Shown: positions 1 through 11,640, counted from the first letter of the stretch. The stretch is DNA of 64,000 nt from Nocardioides ochotonae (GCF_011420305.2 NZ_CP061769.1:2033001-2097000), one strand, 5' to 3'. Numbers and translations: made by a program. Notes: generated from the sequence alone by a model not told the origin.

Positions 1-468
1 GAACGAGGACGCGCTGGTCGTGGTCACCTGGTCGTAGTAGGAGAACCACTCCCCCGCGACCACCGTGCAGCCCGGTGCCAGGCGCGCCCCCGGGGCGCGG
101 TTCTGGGTGATCAGCACCTCGTCGCGGGTGTCGCAGCCGTTGCGGTCGGCGTCGGACCAGTGCGCGAACAGGTCACGGTCATAGCCGGTACGGCGTTCGG
201 GGGCGACCGGCAGCGCGGCGACCGCGGCGGCCAGCGAGGTCTTCACCCGCTCCCCCGGACGGCCCTCCAGCGCGGCCGGGGCGCGGTCGGGGCGTGCATC
301 GGAACTGGGGCCGGAGCTGGGGCTGGGGCTGGGACGCGCGCTGGCAGAGCTCGTCGGCTCCCCGGTGCTGGGGGCGCTCGCGGTCTCGGGGCCCTCCGCC
401 GCGGGCGTGCAGCCGGCGACGAGCAGCAGCGCGAGGCCGACGCCCGCGGCGCGGACGCGATGCGACAT
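1..468 (-). CDS. HNH endonuclease family lipoprotein, C-terminus cut by the window edge
   Basis: Only the first 156 residues are present; the gene continues beyond base 1. It begins with a short hydrophobic signal ending in a lipobox (LVAGC, Cys20), followed by a Ser/Pro/Ala-rich linker to about residue 75. The segment GYDRDLFAHWSDADRNGCDT near residues 97-116 is typical of secreted actinobacterial HNH/DUF1524-like proteins, where it precedes the catalytic His region that is missing here. An exported, membrane-anchored nuclease is the likely product. The ATG at 468 fits the signal peptide. The reading frame is open to the edge. The family is recognised by this motif only, so the enzymatic role is inferred. 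Confidence 0.72.
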   Translation of the reverse strand, partial: MSHRVRAAGVGLALLLVAGCTPAAEGPETASAPSTGEPTSSASARPSPSPSSGPSSDARPDRAPAALEGRPGERVKTSLAAAVAALPVAPERRTGYDRDLFAHWSDADRNGCDTRDEVLITQNRAPGARLAPGCTVVAGEWFSYYDQVTTTSASSF

Positions 469-562
469 GGCAGTGGCGGAGGGGACGGAGGGCGCAGACA
501 CGGCTCGATCTTGACGTGTCGCACCGACACTCGCGCGGGCGGGCACCCCGATACGGTGAGGC

Positions 563-1360
563 ATGCAGATCTCTGGACGAGTCTTCCTGGTCACCGGCGG
601 CGGCAACGGAATCGGCCGGGAGGTCGTGCTCGCGCTCCTGGCCCGCGGAGCACGGGTCGCGGCCGTGGACCTCAGCGTCGAGGGGCTCGCGGAGACCGCG
701 CGGCTGGCCGGCGCGTGCACCCGGCTGACGACCCACGGTCTCGACGTGGGCGATCGCGCCGCCGTCGAGCAGTCCGTGGCCGACGTGCTGGTCGCGCACG
801 GCCAGCTCGACGGGGTTCTCAACGTCGCGGGCATCATCCAGCCGTTCGTGGCGGTCAAGGAGCTGGACCGCACGGCCTTCGAGAGGGTCATGGCGGTGAA
901 CTTCTGGGGCGTGGTCAACGTGACCACCGCGGCGCTCCCGGTGCTGCTCACCCGACCGGAGGCCTCAATCACCAACGTCTCCAGCATGGGCTCCTTCATC
1001 GCGGTCCCCGGCCAGACGGCGTACGGCGCGAGCAAGGCGGCGGTCAGCCAGTTCACCGCCGGGCTGTGCTCGGAGCTGCGGGGAACCGCCGTGGCGGTGA
1101 CGCTGGTGCTGCCCGGCGGGGTGAGCACGGGGATCGCCGAGAACTCCGGGGCGCAGGTCGCGGTGCAGGACGCCGAGGACGCCCCGATGCAGCTGACCAC
1201 CGCCGTCGACGCGGCCCGCCAGATCGTCGAGGCGACCGAACGCGGCAGCTATCGGGTCCTGATCGGCAAGGACGCCCGGTTCCTCGACGCGTTCACCCGG
1301 GCGATGCCGCGGCGGGCCAACCAGTTCATCGCCCGCAAGCTCGCGTCGCTGGTCGGCTGA
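563..1360 (+). CDS. SDR family NAD(P)-dependent oxidoreductase
   Basis: A 265-residue classical short-chain dehydrogenase/reductase. The N-terminal nucleotide-binding motif TGGGNGIG lies at residues 11-18, NVAG in the middle, NVSS before the active site, and the catalytic pair Y154-x3-K158 in YGASK. A Rossmann-fold cytoplasmic oxidoreductase acting on an alcohol or ketone is certain in class, but the substrate cannot be read from sequence. The acidic residue after the second strand (AVDLS) favours NAD over NADP. It stands alone between a divergent lipoprotein gene and a convergent hypothetical gene, so the neighbours give no pathway clue. Confidence 0.9.
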   Translation: MQISGRVFLVTGGGNGIGREVVLALLARGARVAAVDLSVEGLAETARLAGACTRLTTHGLDVGDRAAVEQSVADVLVAHGQLDGVLNVAGIIQPFVAVKELDRTAFERVMAVNFWGVVNVTTAALPVLLTRPEASITNVSSMGSFIAVPGQTAYGASKAAVSQFTAGLCSELRGTAVAVTLVLPGGVSTGIAENSGAQVAVQDAEDAPMQLTTAVDAARQIVEATERGSYRVLIGKDARFLDAFTRAMPRRANQFIARKLASLVG

Positions 1361-1377
1361 GGGCTGGCCGGGCCGGC

Positions 1378-1824
1378 TCAGCCGGCCGCCCGGATCCGCT
1401 GGAAGTTGCGCCCGCCGCGCTCGAACGACGCCACGACCGCTGCGGGGACCCGAGGCTCGTCGACCGGCTCCTCCCACGCACACGGGCGCACGTGCACCAG
1501 GTCCGCGGCGTGGGCCTGCCGCGTGGCGTCGTAGCGCCAGGGACCGGTGACCACGCCGCGGCGATAGCGTCCATCGACGTCGCGCGTCCAGACCACCGCC
1601 CCGTCGGGCACGGCGGCGAACCGCTCGACGCGCCGGGCGGTGCGCTCGCCGTGCTCCACGACGGTGCGCGCCACGATCTCCGCCAGTCCCGCGTCGGGTC
1701 CCGGAGCCGGGTCGAGGCGACCGCCGATCCCGACGAGCCCGAGGGAGACGGCACGCGCCTGGGCCATTGCGTCGTCGACGTCGTCGCGTCGGCTGCGCAG
1801 CGGGGCGCGGTAGGTCTCGGGCAT
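1378..1824 (-). CDS. conserved hypothetical protein
   Basis: A 148-residue soluble protein with no signal peptide or membrane segment. The N-terminal half is helical; the C-terminal half contains VVWTRDVDGRYRRGVVTG, which looks like a small beta-barrel, and ends in a basic FERGGRNFQRIR tail. I recall similar actinobacterial proteins but cannot assign a function. ATG at 1824 is preceded directly by an in-frame GTG at 1827; I chose ATG. The gene converges on the SDR gene with a 17-bp gap. Confidence 0.7.
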   Translation of the reverse strand: MPETYRAPLRSRRDDVDDAMAQARAVSLGLVGIGGRLDPAPGPDAGLAEIVARTVVEHGERTARRVERFAAVPDGAVVWTRDVDGRYRRGVVTGPWRYDATRQAHAADLVHVRPCAWEEPVDEPRVPAAVVASFERGGRNFQRIRAAG

Positions 1825-1951
1825 CACTCGATCCTAGGGGCCCGGGGCTGGGGCCCGCGGACCCCGGGGCACCGCCGTCAGGAGTGCGGTCGGTTTGAAC
1901 ATGTGCCCACCGGCTACCGCGAACGGCGTACCCCGATGAGAGGACCACGAC

Positions 1952-2500
1952 ATGGCAGAGCAGCAGTTCACCTCCGAGACCAAGGTCGCCTTCCTCGTGG
2001 CCCCCGAGGGCATCGAGCAGATTGAGCTCACCTCCCCCTGGGCAGCGGTGCGCGACGCCGGTGCCGAGCCGGTCCTGATCAGCACCGAGCCGGGGAAGGT
2101 GCAGGCGTTCGAGCACCTCGACGCGGCCGACACCTTCAGCGTCGACGCCGTGGTCGGCGACGTACGGGTCGAGGACTACGCCGCCCTGGTGCTCCCCGGT
2201 GGCGTGGCGAACCCCGACGCGCTGCGCATGGATGAGACCGCCGTGGCGTTCGTGCGCGACTTCGTCGCGTCGGGACGCCCGGTGGCGGCGATCTGCCACG
2301 CGATCTGGATGCTGGTGGAGGCCGACGTGCTTCGCGACCGGGAGGTCACCTCCTGGCCGAGCCTGCAGACCGACGTGCGCAACGCCGGCGGACGCTGGAC
2401 CGACGCCGAGGTCGTCACCGACGCCAACCTCGTCACCAGCCGCAAGCCCGACGACCTGCCCGCCTTCAACCGCGAGCTGCTCAGCCGAATCAACGGCTGA
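1952..2500 (+). CDS. DJ-1/PfpI family protein (type 1 glutamine amidotransferase-like)
   Basis: A 182-residue PfpI/YhbO-type protein. The family triad elements are visible: Glu19 in VAPEGIE, the nucleophile elbow AICHA with Cys115, and the adjacent His116. LVLPGGVANPDALR is the usual PfpI loop. Relatives are described as stress-induced deglycase, glyoxalase or protease-like proteins and act in the cytoplasm; which activity applies here is not visible. ATG at 1952 follows a weak GAGAGGA element. It is a single gene, with a LysR-effector-like gene 45 bp downstream on the same strand. Confidence 0.88.
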   Translation: MAEQQFTSETKVAFLVAPEGIEQIELTSPWAAVRDAGAEPVLISTEPGKVQAFEHLDAADTFSVDAVVGDVRVEDYAALVLPGGVANPDALRMDETAVAFVRDFVASGRPVAAICHAIWMLVEADVLRDREVTSWPSLQTDVRNAGGRWTDAEVVTDANLVTSRKPDDLPAFNRELLSRING

Positions 2501-2545
2501 GGCCCCGCACCCGGCGTCACGCCCCCGAGCCCTAGGCTCGGGGGC

Positions 2546-3124
2546 GTGACTGCCTTCCGCGTGGGATTCGTGACCGGTGCGACCCCTGACAAGTGGGCCC
2601 GGGCCTGGCGCGAGCGCAGCCGGATCCCCCTCGAGCTGGTCCCGGTCGAGGAGGACCAGCAGGAGGCCTGGCTGCGCGACGGCTCGCTGGACATGTGCCT
2701 GGTGCGCCTGCCCGTCGATCGCGAGGGCCTGCACTGCATCCCGCTCTACGAGGAGCGCCCGGTGGTGGTCGCCGGGCTCGAGCACGTCGTCGCGGCCGCC
2801 GACGAGGTCACGCTGGCCGACCTCGAGGACGAGCAGCTGGTGCTCCCCCACCGCTCCGGCTGGACGCCGAGCGCCGAGCAGCTGGACTGGCCCCCGATGA
2901 GCGTCCGCGACGCCGTCGAGGTGGTCGCCTCGGGCACGGGCATTGTGCTCGTGCCGATGTCGGTGGCGCGCCTGCACCACCGCAAGGACGTCGTCAGCCG
3001 TCCGGTCGCCGACCTGCCGCCGACGACGGTCGGCCTGGCCTGGCTGATCGACAACGAGGACCCGCGCGTGCAGACCTTCATCGGCATCGTGCGAGGCCGG
3101 ACCGCGCGCAGCTCGCGCACCTGA
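2546..3124 (+). CDS. LysR-type substrate-binding domain protein lacking a DNA-binding domain
   Basis: A 192-residue protein starting at GTG 2546. From its first residues (FRVGFVTGATPDKWARAWRE) it matches the periplasmic-binding-like effector domain of LysR regulators, including the LDMCLVRLP and GTGIVLVPMSVARLHH segments. The winged-helix N-terminus of about 90 residues that LysR proteins need for DNA binding is absent, and no helix-turn-helix is encoded upstream in any frame. It could be a stand-alone ligand-binding or dimerisation partner. The family match is clear in style; the role is unknown. Confidence 0.75.
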   Translation: MTAFRVGFVTGATPDKWARAWRERSRIPLELVPVEEDQQEAWLRDGSLDMCLVRLPVDREGLHCIPLYEERPVVVAGLEHVVAAADEVTLADLEDEQLVLPHRSGWTPSAEQLDWPPMSVRDAVEVVASGTGIVLVPMSVARLHHRKDVVSRPVADLPPTTVGLAWLIDNEDPRVQTFIGIVRGRTARSSRT

Positions 3125-3223
3125 GCGGCCACCTGCTCGGCGCCGTCCGCCCCGTCGATCGAGCGGGTGAGTCCCCTCACGATTCCGTGTGTCGCGCGGA
3201 TGGCGGGGGTATGTAAGCCCCTC

Positions 3224-6497
<3,274 letters not shown>

Positions 6498-6499
6498 TC

Positions 6500-7702
6500 A
6501 TGCCCCTGCTCGAGCCCGGCAGCCCCACCGACCTCATCGCCACCACCACCGCAGCCTTCACCGAGCGGTTCGGCCGGCCCCCGAGGCTCGTCGGGTGGGC
6601 CCCCGGGCGGGTGAACCTGATCGGCGAGCACACCGACTACAACCGCGGCCTCGTGCTTCCCGTCGCCCTGCCGCACGCCACGTGGGTGGCGGTCGCACCC
6701 CGCGCGGACCGGCAGCTGCGCCTGTCCAGCGCCCAGCAGGACGCGCTGTGGACCGGCACGCTCGATGACCTCGAGCCCGCGGCGATCACCGGCTGGGCCG
6801 CCTATGCGGCGGGGGTGCTCTGGGCGCTGCGCGAGGAGGGCCTCGAGATCCCGGGGCTGGACCTCCACGTGCACAGCACGGTGCCGCTCGGCGCGGGCCT
6901 TTCCAGCTCCGCGGCGCTGGAGTGCGCCGTCGGTGTAGCCCTCGTCGGGCTGCTGGGTCGGTCCCTCGAGGACACCCACGACGGCGTACCCCTGCGCGAC
7001 GTGCTGGTGCGCGCCGGGATCCGCGCGGAGACCGAGGTCGCGGGCGCTCCCACCGGCGGCATGGACCAGACCGTCGCCGTGCACGCCCGCGCCGGCAGCG
7101 CCCTGCTCATCGACTTCGATGACGGCGCCCGCCGCCACCTCGACCTCGACCTCGAGGGGCGCGTCCTGCTGGTCACCGACACCCGGGTGAGCCACGAGCT
7201 CACCGACGGTGGGTACGCCGCGAGGCGCGCCGACTGCGAGGCCGCGGCCAGCGCCCTCGGTCTGGACTCCCTGCGCCGGGCGAGCCTCGAGGACGTCGAG
7301 GGGCTCACCGACGAGCGGGTACGGCGCCGCGCGCGCCACATCGTCACCGAGATCGCCCGGGTGCAGCGCACCGTCGATGCGCTCGCGCAGCGGGCCTGGT
7401 CCGAGGTGGCGCGCTGCTTCCTGGACTCCCACACCTCGATGCGCGACGACTTCGAGATCAGCACCGACGAGCTCGACACCGCGGTCAGCGTGGCCGTCGA
7501 GGCCGGGGCGCTGGCGGCCCGGATGACCGGCGGCGGCTTCGGCGGCTCCACCGTCGCGATCGTGCCGGAGGAGCGGTTGTCCGCGGTGGTGCGTGCGATC
7601 GACGCGGCGTTCACGCAGCGCAGCTACGCCGCGCCGAGCCACCTGGTCGTCCAGCCCGGGGCCGGCGCGTCGGTCGAGGCGGTCGACGCGCTCGGCGGCT
7701 GA
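6500..7702 (+). CDS. galK: galactokinase
   Basis: A 400-residue GHMP kinase that phosphorylates galactose at C1 in the Leloir pathway. The galactokinase signature GRVNLIGEHTDYNRG is near residues 36-50, the ATP loop PLGAGLSSSAALE near residue 131, and the third GHMP motif MTGGGFGGSTVAIV near residue 336. Length is usual for the family. ATG 6500 is well placed after the divergent gap. No galT or galE lies beside it, so it appears to be transcribed alone. Confidence 0.95.
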   Translation: MPLLEPGSPTDLIATTTAAFTERFGRPPRLVGWAPGRVNLIGEHTDYNRGLVLPVALPHATWVAVAPRADRQLRLSSAQQDALWTGTLDDLEPAAITGWAAYAAGVLWALREEGLEIPGLDLHVHSTVPLGAGLSSSAALECAVGVALVGLLGRSLEDTHDGVPLRDVLVRAGIRAETEVAGAPTGGMDQTVAVHARAGSALLIDFDDGARRHLDLDLEGRVLLVTDTRVSHELTDGGYAARRADCEAAASALGLDSLRRASLEDVEGLTDERVRRRARHIVTEIARVQRTVDALAQRAWSEVARCFLDSHTSMRDDFEISTDELDTAVSVAVEAGALAARMTGGGFGGSTVAIVPEERLSAVVRAIDAAFTQRSYAAPSHLVVQPGAGASVEAVDALGG

Positions 7703-7822
7703 TCTCGCCGACCAGTGGGTGACCGCGGGGCGGACGGTGCCGTGTGGGTCGGCATACTCGGGGTACGGAGAGGCTGCGGCCCCGCCGCGCCCTGACCTCG
7801 TCGGACCCCGGAAGGATCTCCC

Positions 7823-8983
7823 ATGGCCCGCAAGAGCCCGATCAGCTTGATCAAGGATGCCGCGCTCGACACCCTCAAGGACCCACTGGCCGCGGGCCAG
7901 AAGGCGATCGGCCAGGCGAAGGCCACGGTCGGGCTCGGCCGGGCGGTCGCGGACCAGGTCGCGGCCGGTGTGCTCACCCGGGTCGGCGAGACGCTGGAGT
8001 CCGTCGCCGCGCTCGCCGGTCGCGCGGGTGAGGACCTCGACGTGCCCCCGGTCAAGGACGAGGACACCACCCGGTCGGCGCCCGTGGTGCCACCGGCCAC
8101 GCTCGCCGCGGACCCGATGATGCAGGACGCCGACACCCGCGCCGTGAAGAAGGCCCCGGCCAAGAAGGCGCCCGCCAAGAAGGCCCCGGCGAAGAAGGCC
8201 CCGGTCGCGAAGGCGGTCGCCACGAAGGTGCCGCCGGTCGCCAAGGGCCCGGTCACCAAGGACCCGGGCGCGACCAAGGACCCCGGGGCCCCGACCCCGA
8301 CTCCGAAGGCGGCCGCCACCAAGGCGCCTGCTGCCAAGGCTGCCCCGGCCGCGAAGCCCGCCTCGGCCGCGAAGGCCCCGGCGGCGACGACGTCCACGCC
8401 GCAGACCTCGATCGACGCCGGCGCGGACCCCTCAGCCGTGGCGGCGACCCCGAACGACGTGGCCGCGAAGATCGCCCCGGCGGCGAAGAAGGCCACCACG
8501 AAGGCCACCCCGAGCGCCAAGAAGGCTGCCGCCAAGACGACTCCCGCCAAGAAGACCGCGGCCAAGACCACCACCGGCACGAGCACCGCCAAGAAGGCGC
8601 CCGCGGCGACCAAGGCCGCCGCTCAGCGGACCGCTGCGGCCACGACCTCGGCGCCGCAGACCTCGATCGACGCTGCCGCCGACCCTGCCAAGGTGGAGGC
8701 CACGCCGGCCGACATCGCCAAGACCGCCACCCCGAAGACCGCCACTCCCCTGGCAGCCGAGGCCGCCACCGAGGCCGCCGCGACCTCGGCGTCGACCCCT
8801 GCCGCGAAGCAGGGCGCCGCCAAGAAGACCGCCAAGAGGAGCACGGCCAAGAAGAGCGCGGCGAAGGCGTCGGCGCCCGGCGGGCAGCTGCCCGCGAAGA
8901 AGGCGCCGTCCCCGAAGGCCACCACCGAGGGCGGCGACGGGTCCGCTGCGGAGGCTGCGCAGTCGGGGTCGACCGAGGCCTGA
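7823..8983 (+). CDS. Lys/Ala/Pro-rich histone H1-like protein with duplicated motif
   Basis: A 386-residue protein in two parts. Residues 1 to about 75 form a helical head (MARKSPISLIKDAALDTLKD, then an Ala/Gly-rich amphipathic stretch). The remainder is a long disordered tail dominated by Lys, Ala, Pro and Thr, with tandem KKAPA units near residues 110-130, resembling the tails of actinobacterial H1-like nucleoid proteins. Two copies of a non-basic motif, PQTSIDA-x-ADP-x2-V-x-ATP-x-D(I/V)A, interrupt the tail at about residues 193 and 278. DNA binding is suggested by charge only. Codon use and GC match the neighbours. It converges on the acyl-CoA dehydrogenase gene with a 14-bp gap. Confidence 0.8.
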   Translation: MARKSPISLIKDAALDTLKDPLAAGQKAIGQAKATVGLGRAVADQVAAGVLTRVGETLESVAALAGRAGEDLDVPPVKDEDTTRSAPVVPPATLAADPMMQDADTRAVKKAPAKKAPAKKAPAKKAPVAKAVATKVPPVAKGPVTKDPGATKDPGAPTPTPKAAATKAPAAKAAPAAKPASAAKAPAATTSTPQTSIDAGADPSAVAATPNDVAAKIAPAAKKATTKATPSAKKAAAKTTPAKKTAAKTTTGTSTAKKAPAATKAAAQRTAAATTSAPQTSIDAAADPAKVEATPADIAKTATPKTATPLAAEAATEAAATSASTPAAKQGAAKKTAKRSTAKKSAAKASAPGGQLPAKKAPSPKATTEGGDGSAAEAAQSGSTEA

Positions 8984-8997
8984 TCGCCGGCCCGGGG

Positions 8998-10212
8998 CTA
9001 CCTGAGCTCGGTGCTCGAGAGGCCCAGCACCCGGCGCGCGACGATGAGCTGCTGGATCTGCTGGGTGCCCTCGAAGATGTCGAGGATCTTGGAGTCCCGG
9101 GCCCACTTCTCCAGCAGCTCGGTCTCGCTGTAGCCCAGTGAGCCGCACAGCTCCACGCAGCCCAGCGTGATCGCCGACCCGACCCGGCCCGCCTTGGCCT
9201 TCGCCATCGAGGCCTCGAGCGAGTTCGGCAGGCGGTTGTCGGCCTTCCACGCGGCCTGGAGCATCAGCAGGTAGGCGCCCTCCCAGTCGGCCTCCAGCTC
9301 CAGCAGCCGGGCGGCCGCGGCCGACTGCACCTGGGCCGGCCGGTCGTGGTCGACGGCGACGCCGGCGCGCGCCAGCAGGTCGCGGGTGAGGTCGAGGGAG
9401 GCCCGCGCGCAGCCGACCGCCATCGCCGCCACCAGCGGCCGGGTGTTGTCGAAGGTCGCCATCGCCCCGGCGAACCCGCCGGCCTCGATCTCCGGTGCGC
9501 CGAGCATGTTCTCCGCCGGGACCCGGCAGCCCTCGAGCAGGATGGTCGCGGTGTCGGAGGCGCGGATCCCGAGCTTGTGCTCCAGGCGCTCGACCCGCAT
9601 CCCCGGCGTACCGTGCGGGACGACGAAGGACCGGATCGCCGCCCGGCCGCGGTCGCGGTCCAGCGTCGCCCAGACGACCACGTGGTCGGCGCGGCTGCCC
9701 GAGGTCACGAAGATCTTCTCGCCGTCGAGCACGTAGTGGTCGCCGTCGCGGGTGGCGGTGGTGCGGATGCGCGCGGAGTCCGAGCCGGTGCCGGGCTCGG
9801 TGATCGCCATCGCCGCCCAGACGCGCGCGAAGCGCGCGAGCTGCTCCTCGTCGGCCACCGAGGCGATCGCGGAGTTGCCGAGACCCTGGCGGGGCATCGC
9901 GAGCAGCAGGCCGACGTCGCCCCAGCACATCTCGGTGATCGACAGCACCGACGCGAGATGGGACCCGTTGCGCACCCCGTCGGGCGGCAGGTCGCCGTCG
10001 TGGGTCCGCACCCCCGCGGCGCCGGCTCCCTCGCTGGCCCCGGAGGCGGCCAGCCCGTCGATCATCGCCGCGAGCATGTCGAGCTCGTGGGGATGGGCGT
10101 GCTCGGCGCGGTCGTAGCGCCTCGAGATCGGGCGCAGCATGTTCATCGCCACCTGGTGGGCCTGGCCCACCAGCGGCCGGAACCTCTTCGGGGTCTCCAG
10201 GTTGATGGCCAT
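8998..10212 (-). CDS. acyl-CoA dehydrogenase family protein (second gene of pair)
   Basis: A 404-residue FAD-dependent acyl-CoA dehydrogenase. The substrate/FAD motif AMAITEPGTGSDSARIRT is in the middle domain, and FVTSGSRADHVVVWA follows. The C-terminal helical domain ends with KILDIFEGTQQIQQLIVARR, in which the Glu of FEGT is the family catalytic base. Start ATG 10212 forms a TGATG overlap with the upstream acyl-CoA dehydrogenase, so the two are translationally coupled and may form a heteromer. A long upstream in-frame extension to 10353 is only overlap with that neighbour. The acyl-CoA substrate is unknown. Confidence 0.92.
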   Translation of the reverse strand: MAINLETPKRFRPLVGQAHQVAMNMLRPISRRYDRAEHAHPHELDMLAAMIDGLAASGASEGAGAAGVRTHDGDLPPDGVRNGSHLASVLSITEMCWGDVGLLLAMPRQGLGNSAIASVADEEQLARFARVWAAMAITEPGTGSDSARIRTTATRDGDHYVLDGEKIFVTSGSRADHVVVWATLDRDRGRAAIRSFVVPHGTPGMRVERLEHKLGIRASDTATILLEGCRVPAENMLGAPEIEAGGFAGAMATFDNTRPLVAAMAVGCARASLDLTRDLLARAGVAVDHDRPAQVQSAAAARLLELEADWEGAYLLMLQAAWKADNRLPNSLEASMAKAKAGRVGSAITLGCVELCGSLGYSETELLEKWARDSKILDIFEGTQQIQQLIVARRVLGLSSTELR

Positions 10213-11576
10213 CAGATGAGCACCGCACCTTCCATCACGCCGATCGCCCGCAGGTCGCGGTACCACCGCTCCACGGGGTGCTCCTTGACGAACCCGTGGC
10301 CGCCCAGCAGCTGGACGCCGTCGAGACCGATCCGCATGCCGTGCGTGGCGCACAGCTGGCGGGCGAGGGCCACCTCCCGGGCGAAGTCCTGGCCGGCGGC
10401 GGCCCGCGAGGCCGCCTTCCAGGTGACCAGGCGCATCGCCTGGAGCTCGATGGCCATGTCGGCCACCATGAACGCCACCGACTGCCGGTGCGCGATCGGC
10501 TCCCCGAACGCCTCACGCTCGGTGACGTACGGCGTGACGTGGTCGAGCACGGCCTGGCCGACCCCGACCGCGAGCGCGCACCAGGCGAGGCGGGAGAGGC
10601 GCACGCACTCGCGGTATGCCGTCCCCTCGGTGTCACCGAGCACGGCGGCCGCGGGCACGGAGACCCCGGTCAGGTGGAGCCGCGCGAGCCCGGCGGCCCG
10701 CACCCCCATCGACGGGTCGGCCTCGACGGCGAGGCCCGGTGTGCCCGCCTCGACCAGGACCAGGACCGGGCGGCCCTCGAGCATCGCGCCCACCACGAAG
10801 AGCTCGGCCTCGGCGCCGCGCGGGACGGCGGACTTCATGCCGTCGAGCACGATCTGCCCGCCCCGGCGCTCGGCGCGGGTGGCCGGCTCGAGGACGTCGA
10901 AGAGGACCCGCGGCTCGCAGAGGGCCAGGGCCGCGGCCGGGAGGTCGTCCCCGCCGAAGGTCGGGAGATAGGTCTGCTGCTGCTCCTCGCTCCCCCACAG
11001 TCCGAGGGCGGTGGCGACCGCGCCGGGGGCCAGCGACGCGACGGCGAGCCCCAGGTCGCCGTGACCGAGCGCCTCGGCGACCAGCGTGCCGGCCATCGCC
11101 GAGCGGTCCGCCACGACGCCCCCGAGCGTGTCGGGCAGGCCCAGGACCGGGAGCCCGAGCTCCTGTCCGGCGCGCAGCACCTCGTGCGGTGCCGCGCACG
11201 CGGCGTCGGCCTCCGCGGCGGCGGGCCGCAGCACGTCGGCGGCCAGCGGCCGGGCGACGTCGAGCAGCAGCTGCTCGTCCTCGGTCGGGGTGAGGTCGAA
11301 GACGCCGCGCGCGGCGGTCGCGGCCGGCCGCAGGCCCGCGGAGTGCGGCGACCCCATGCGCCGGAACGTGCGCCCGGCCGTGGTCGCGGCCCGGAAGCCG
11401 CCGCGGGTGGCGGTGTAGACGGCCCGCTCGGTCGGGCGTCGCAGCCCGGTCCGGTCGAGGAGGTCGCTCTGGGCGAGGCGGTGCAGCGCGGCGACGGCGT
11501 AGCCGATCGGGTCACGCGTCTCCTGGCTGGCCAGCCCGTGCCGACCGCCTGCGCGCAGGCTCTGGAGGAGGGACAT
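10212..11576 (-). CDS. acyl-CoA dehydrogenase family protein with N-terminal extension
   Basis: A 454-residue protein whose residues from about 90 onward form an acyl-CoA dehydrogenase (FDLTPTEDEQLLLDVARPLA, then GGHGFVKEHPVERWYRDLR). The first roughly 85 residues are an extra Arg/Ala-rich stretch not normal for the family. The protein stops right after GVMEGAVLI, so the usual C-terminal helix is missing, although the Glu at the catalytic position is retained. The flavin-site motif is weaker than in its partner. Start ATG 11576; GTG 11582 is possible. A palindrome abuts the start. Confidence 0.87.
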   Translation of the reverse strand: MSLLQSLRAGGRHGLASQETRDPIGYAVAALHRLAQSDLLDRTGLRRPTERAVYTATRGGFRAATTAGRTFRRMGSPHSAGLRPAATAARGVFDLTPTEDEQLLLDVARPLAADVLRPAAAEADAACAAPHEVLRAGQELGLPVLGLPDTLGGVVADRSAMAGTLVAEALGHGDLGLAVASLAPGAVATALGLWGSEEQQQTYLPTFGGDDLPAAALALCEPRVLFDVLEPATRAERRGGQIVLDGMKSAVPRGAEAELFVVGAMLEGRPVLVLVEAGTPGLAVEADPSMGVRAAGLARLHLTGVSVPAAAVLGDTEGTAYRECVRLSRLAWCALAVGVGQAVLDHVTPYVTEREAFGEPIAHRQSVAFMVADMAIELQAMRLVTWKAASRAAAGQDFAREVALARQLCATHGMRIGLDGVQLLGGHGFVKEHPVERWYRDLRAIGVMEGAVLI

Positions 11577-11585
11577 GCGCACAAG

Positions 11586-11600
11586 GTAACTGCTAGTTAC
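11586..11600. promoter_or_regulatory. perfect palindromic operator-like site before the acyl-CoA dehydrogenase pair
   Basis: GTAACT-GCT-AGTTAC is an exact 6-3-6 inverted repeat only 3 bp upstream of the GTG 11582 and 9 bp upstream of the ATG 11576. This is the size and form of TetR-family operators, and fatty-acid and sterol genes in actinobacteria are often under TetR control. No TetR gene lies nearby, so the regulator is unknown. The A/T content also stands out from the surrounding DNA. Confidence 0.5.
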
Positions 11601-11613
11601 ACATCACGCGACA

Positions 11614-11629
11614 CTCTTCTGGAGAAGAG
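11614..11629. promoter_or_regulatory. second palindrome CTCTTCT-GG-AGAAGAG upstream of the acyl-CoA dehydrogenases
   Basis: A perfect 7-bp inverted repeat with a 2-nt centre, 14 bp upstream of the GTAACT palindrome. It could be another regulator site or a small hairpin in the 5' leader. Its spacing from the first palindrome, about one and a half helical turns, makes cooperative binding imaginable, but nothing else supports this. Confidence 0.35.
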
Positions 11630-11640
11630 CGATGCGAGAC

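Noticed and set aside
160..2025. Open frame of 621 codons on the plus strand across the SDR, lipoprotein and hypothetical genes
   Set aside because: It is the out-of-frame shadow of several real genes, very Arg/Gly/Ala-rich with no family motif, as expected in DNA of this GC content.
8130..8960. Repetitive DNA in the KA-rich gene considered as a tandem-repeat array or CRISPR
   Set aside because: The periodicity follows codons for Lys, Ala and Pro in one open frame and there are no spacers.
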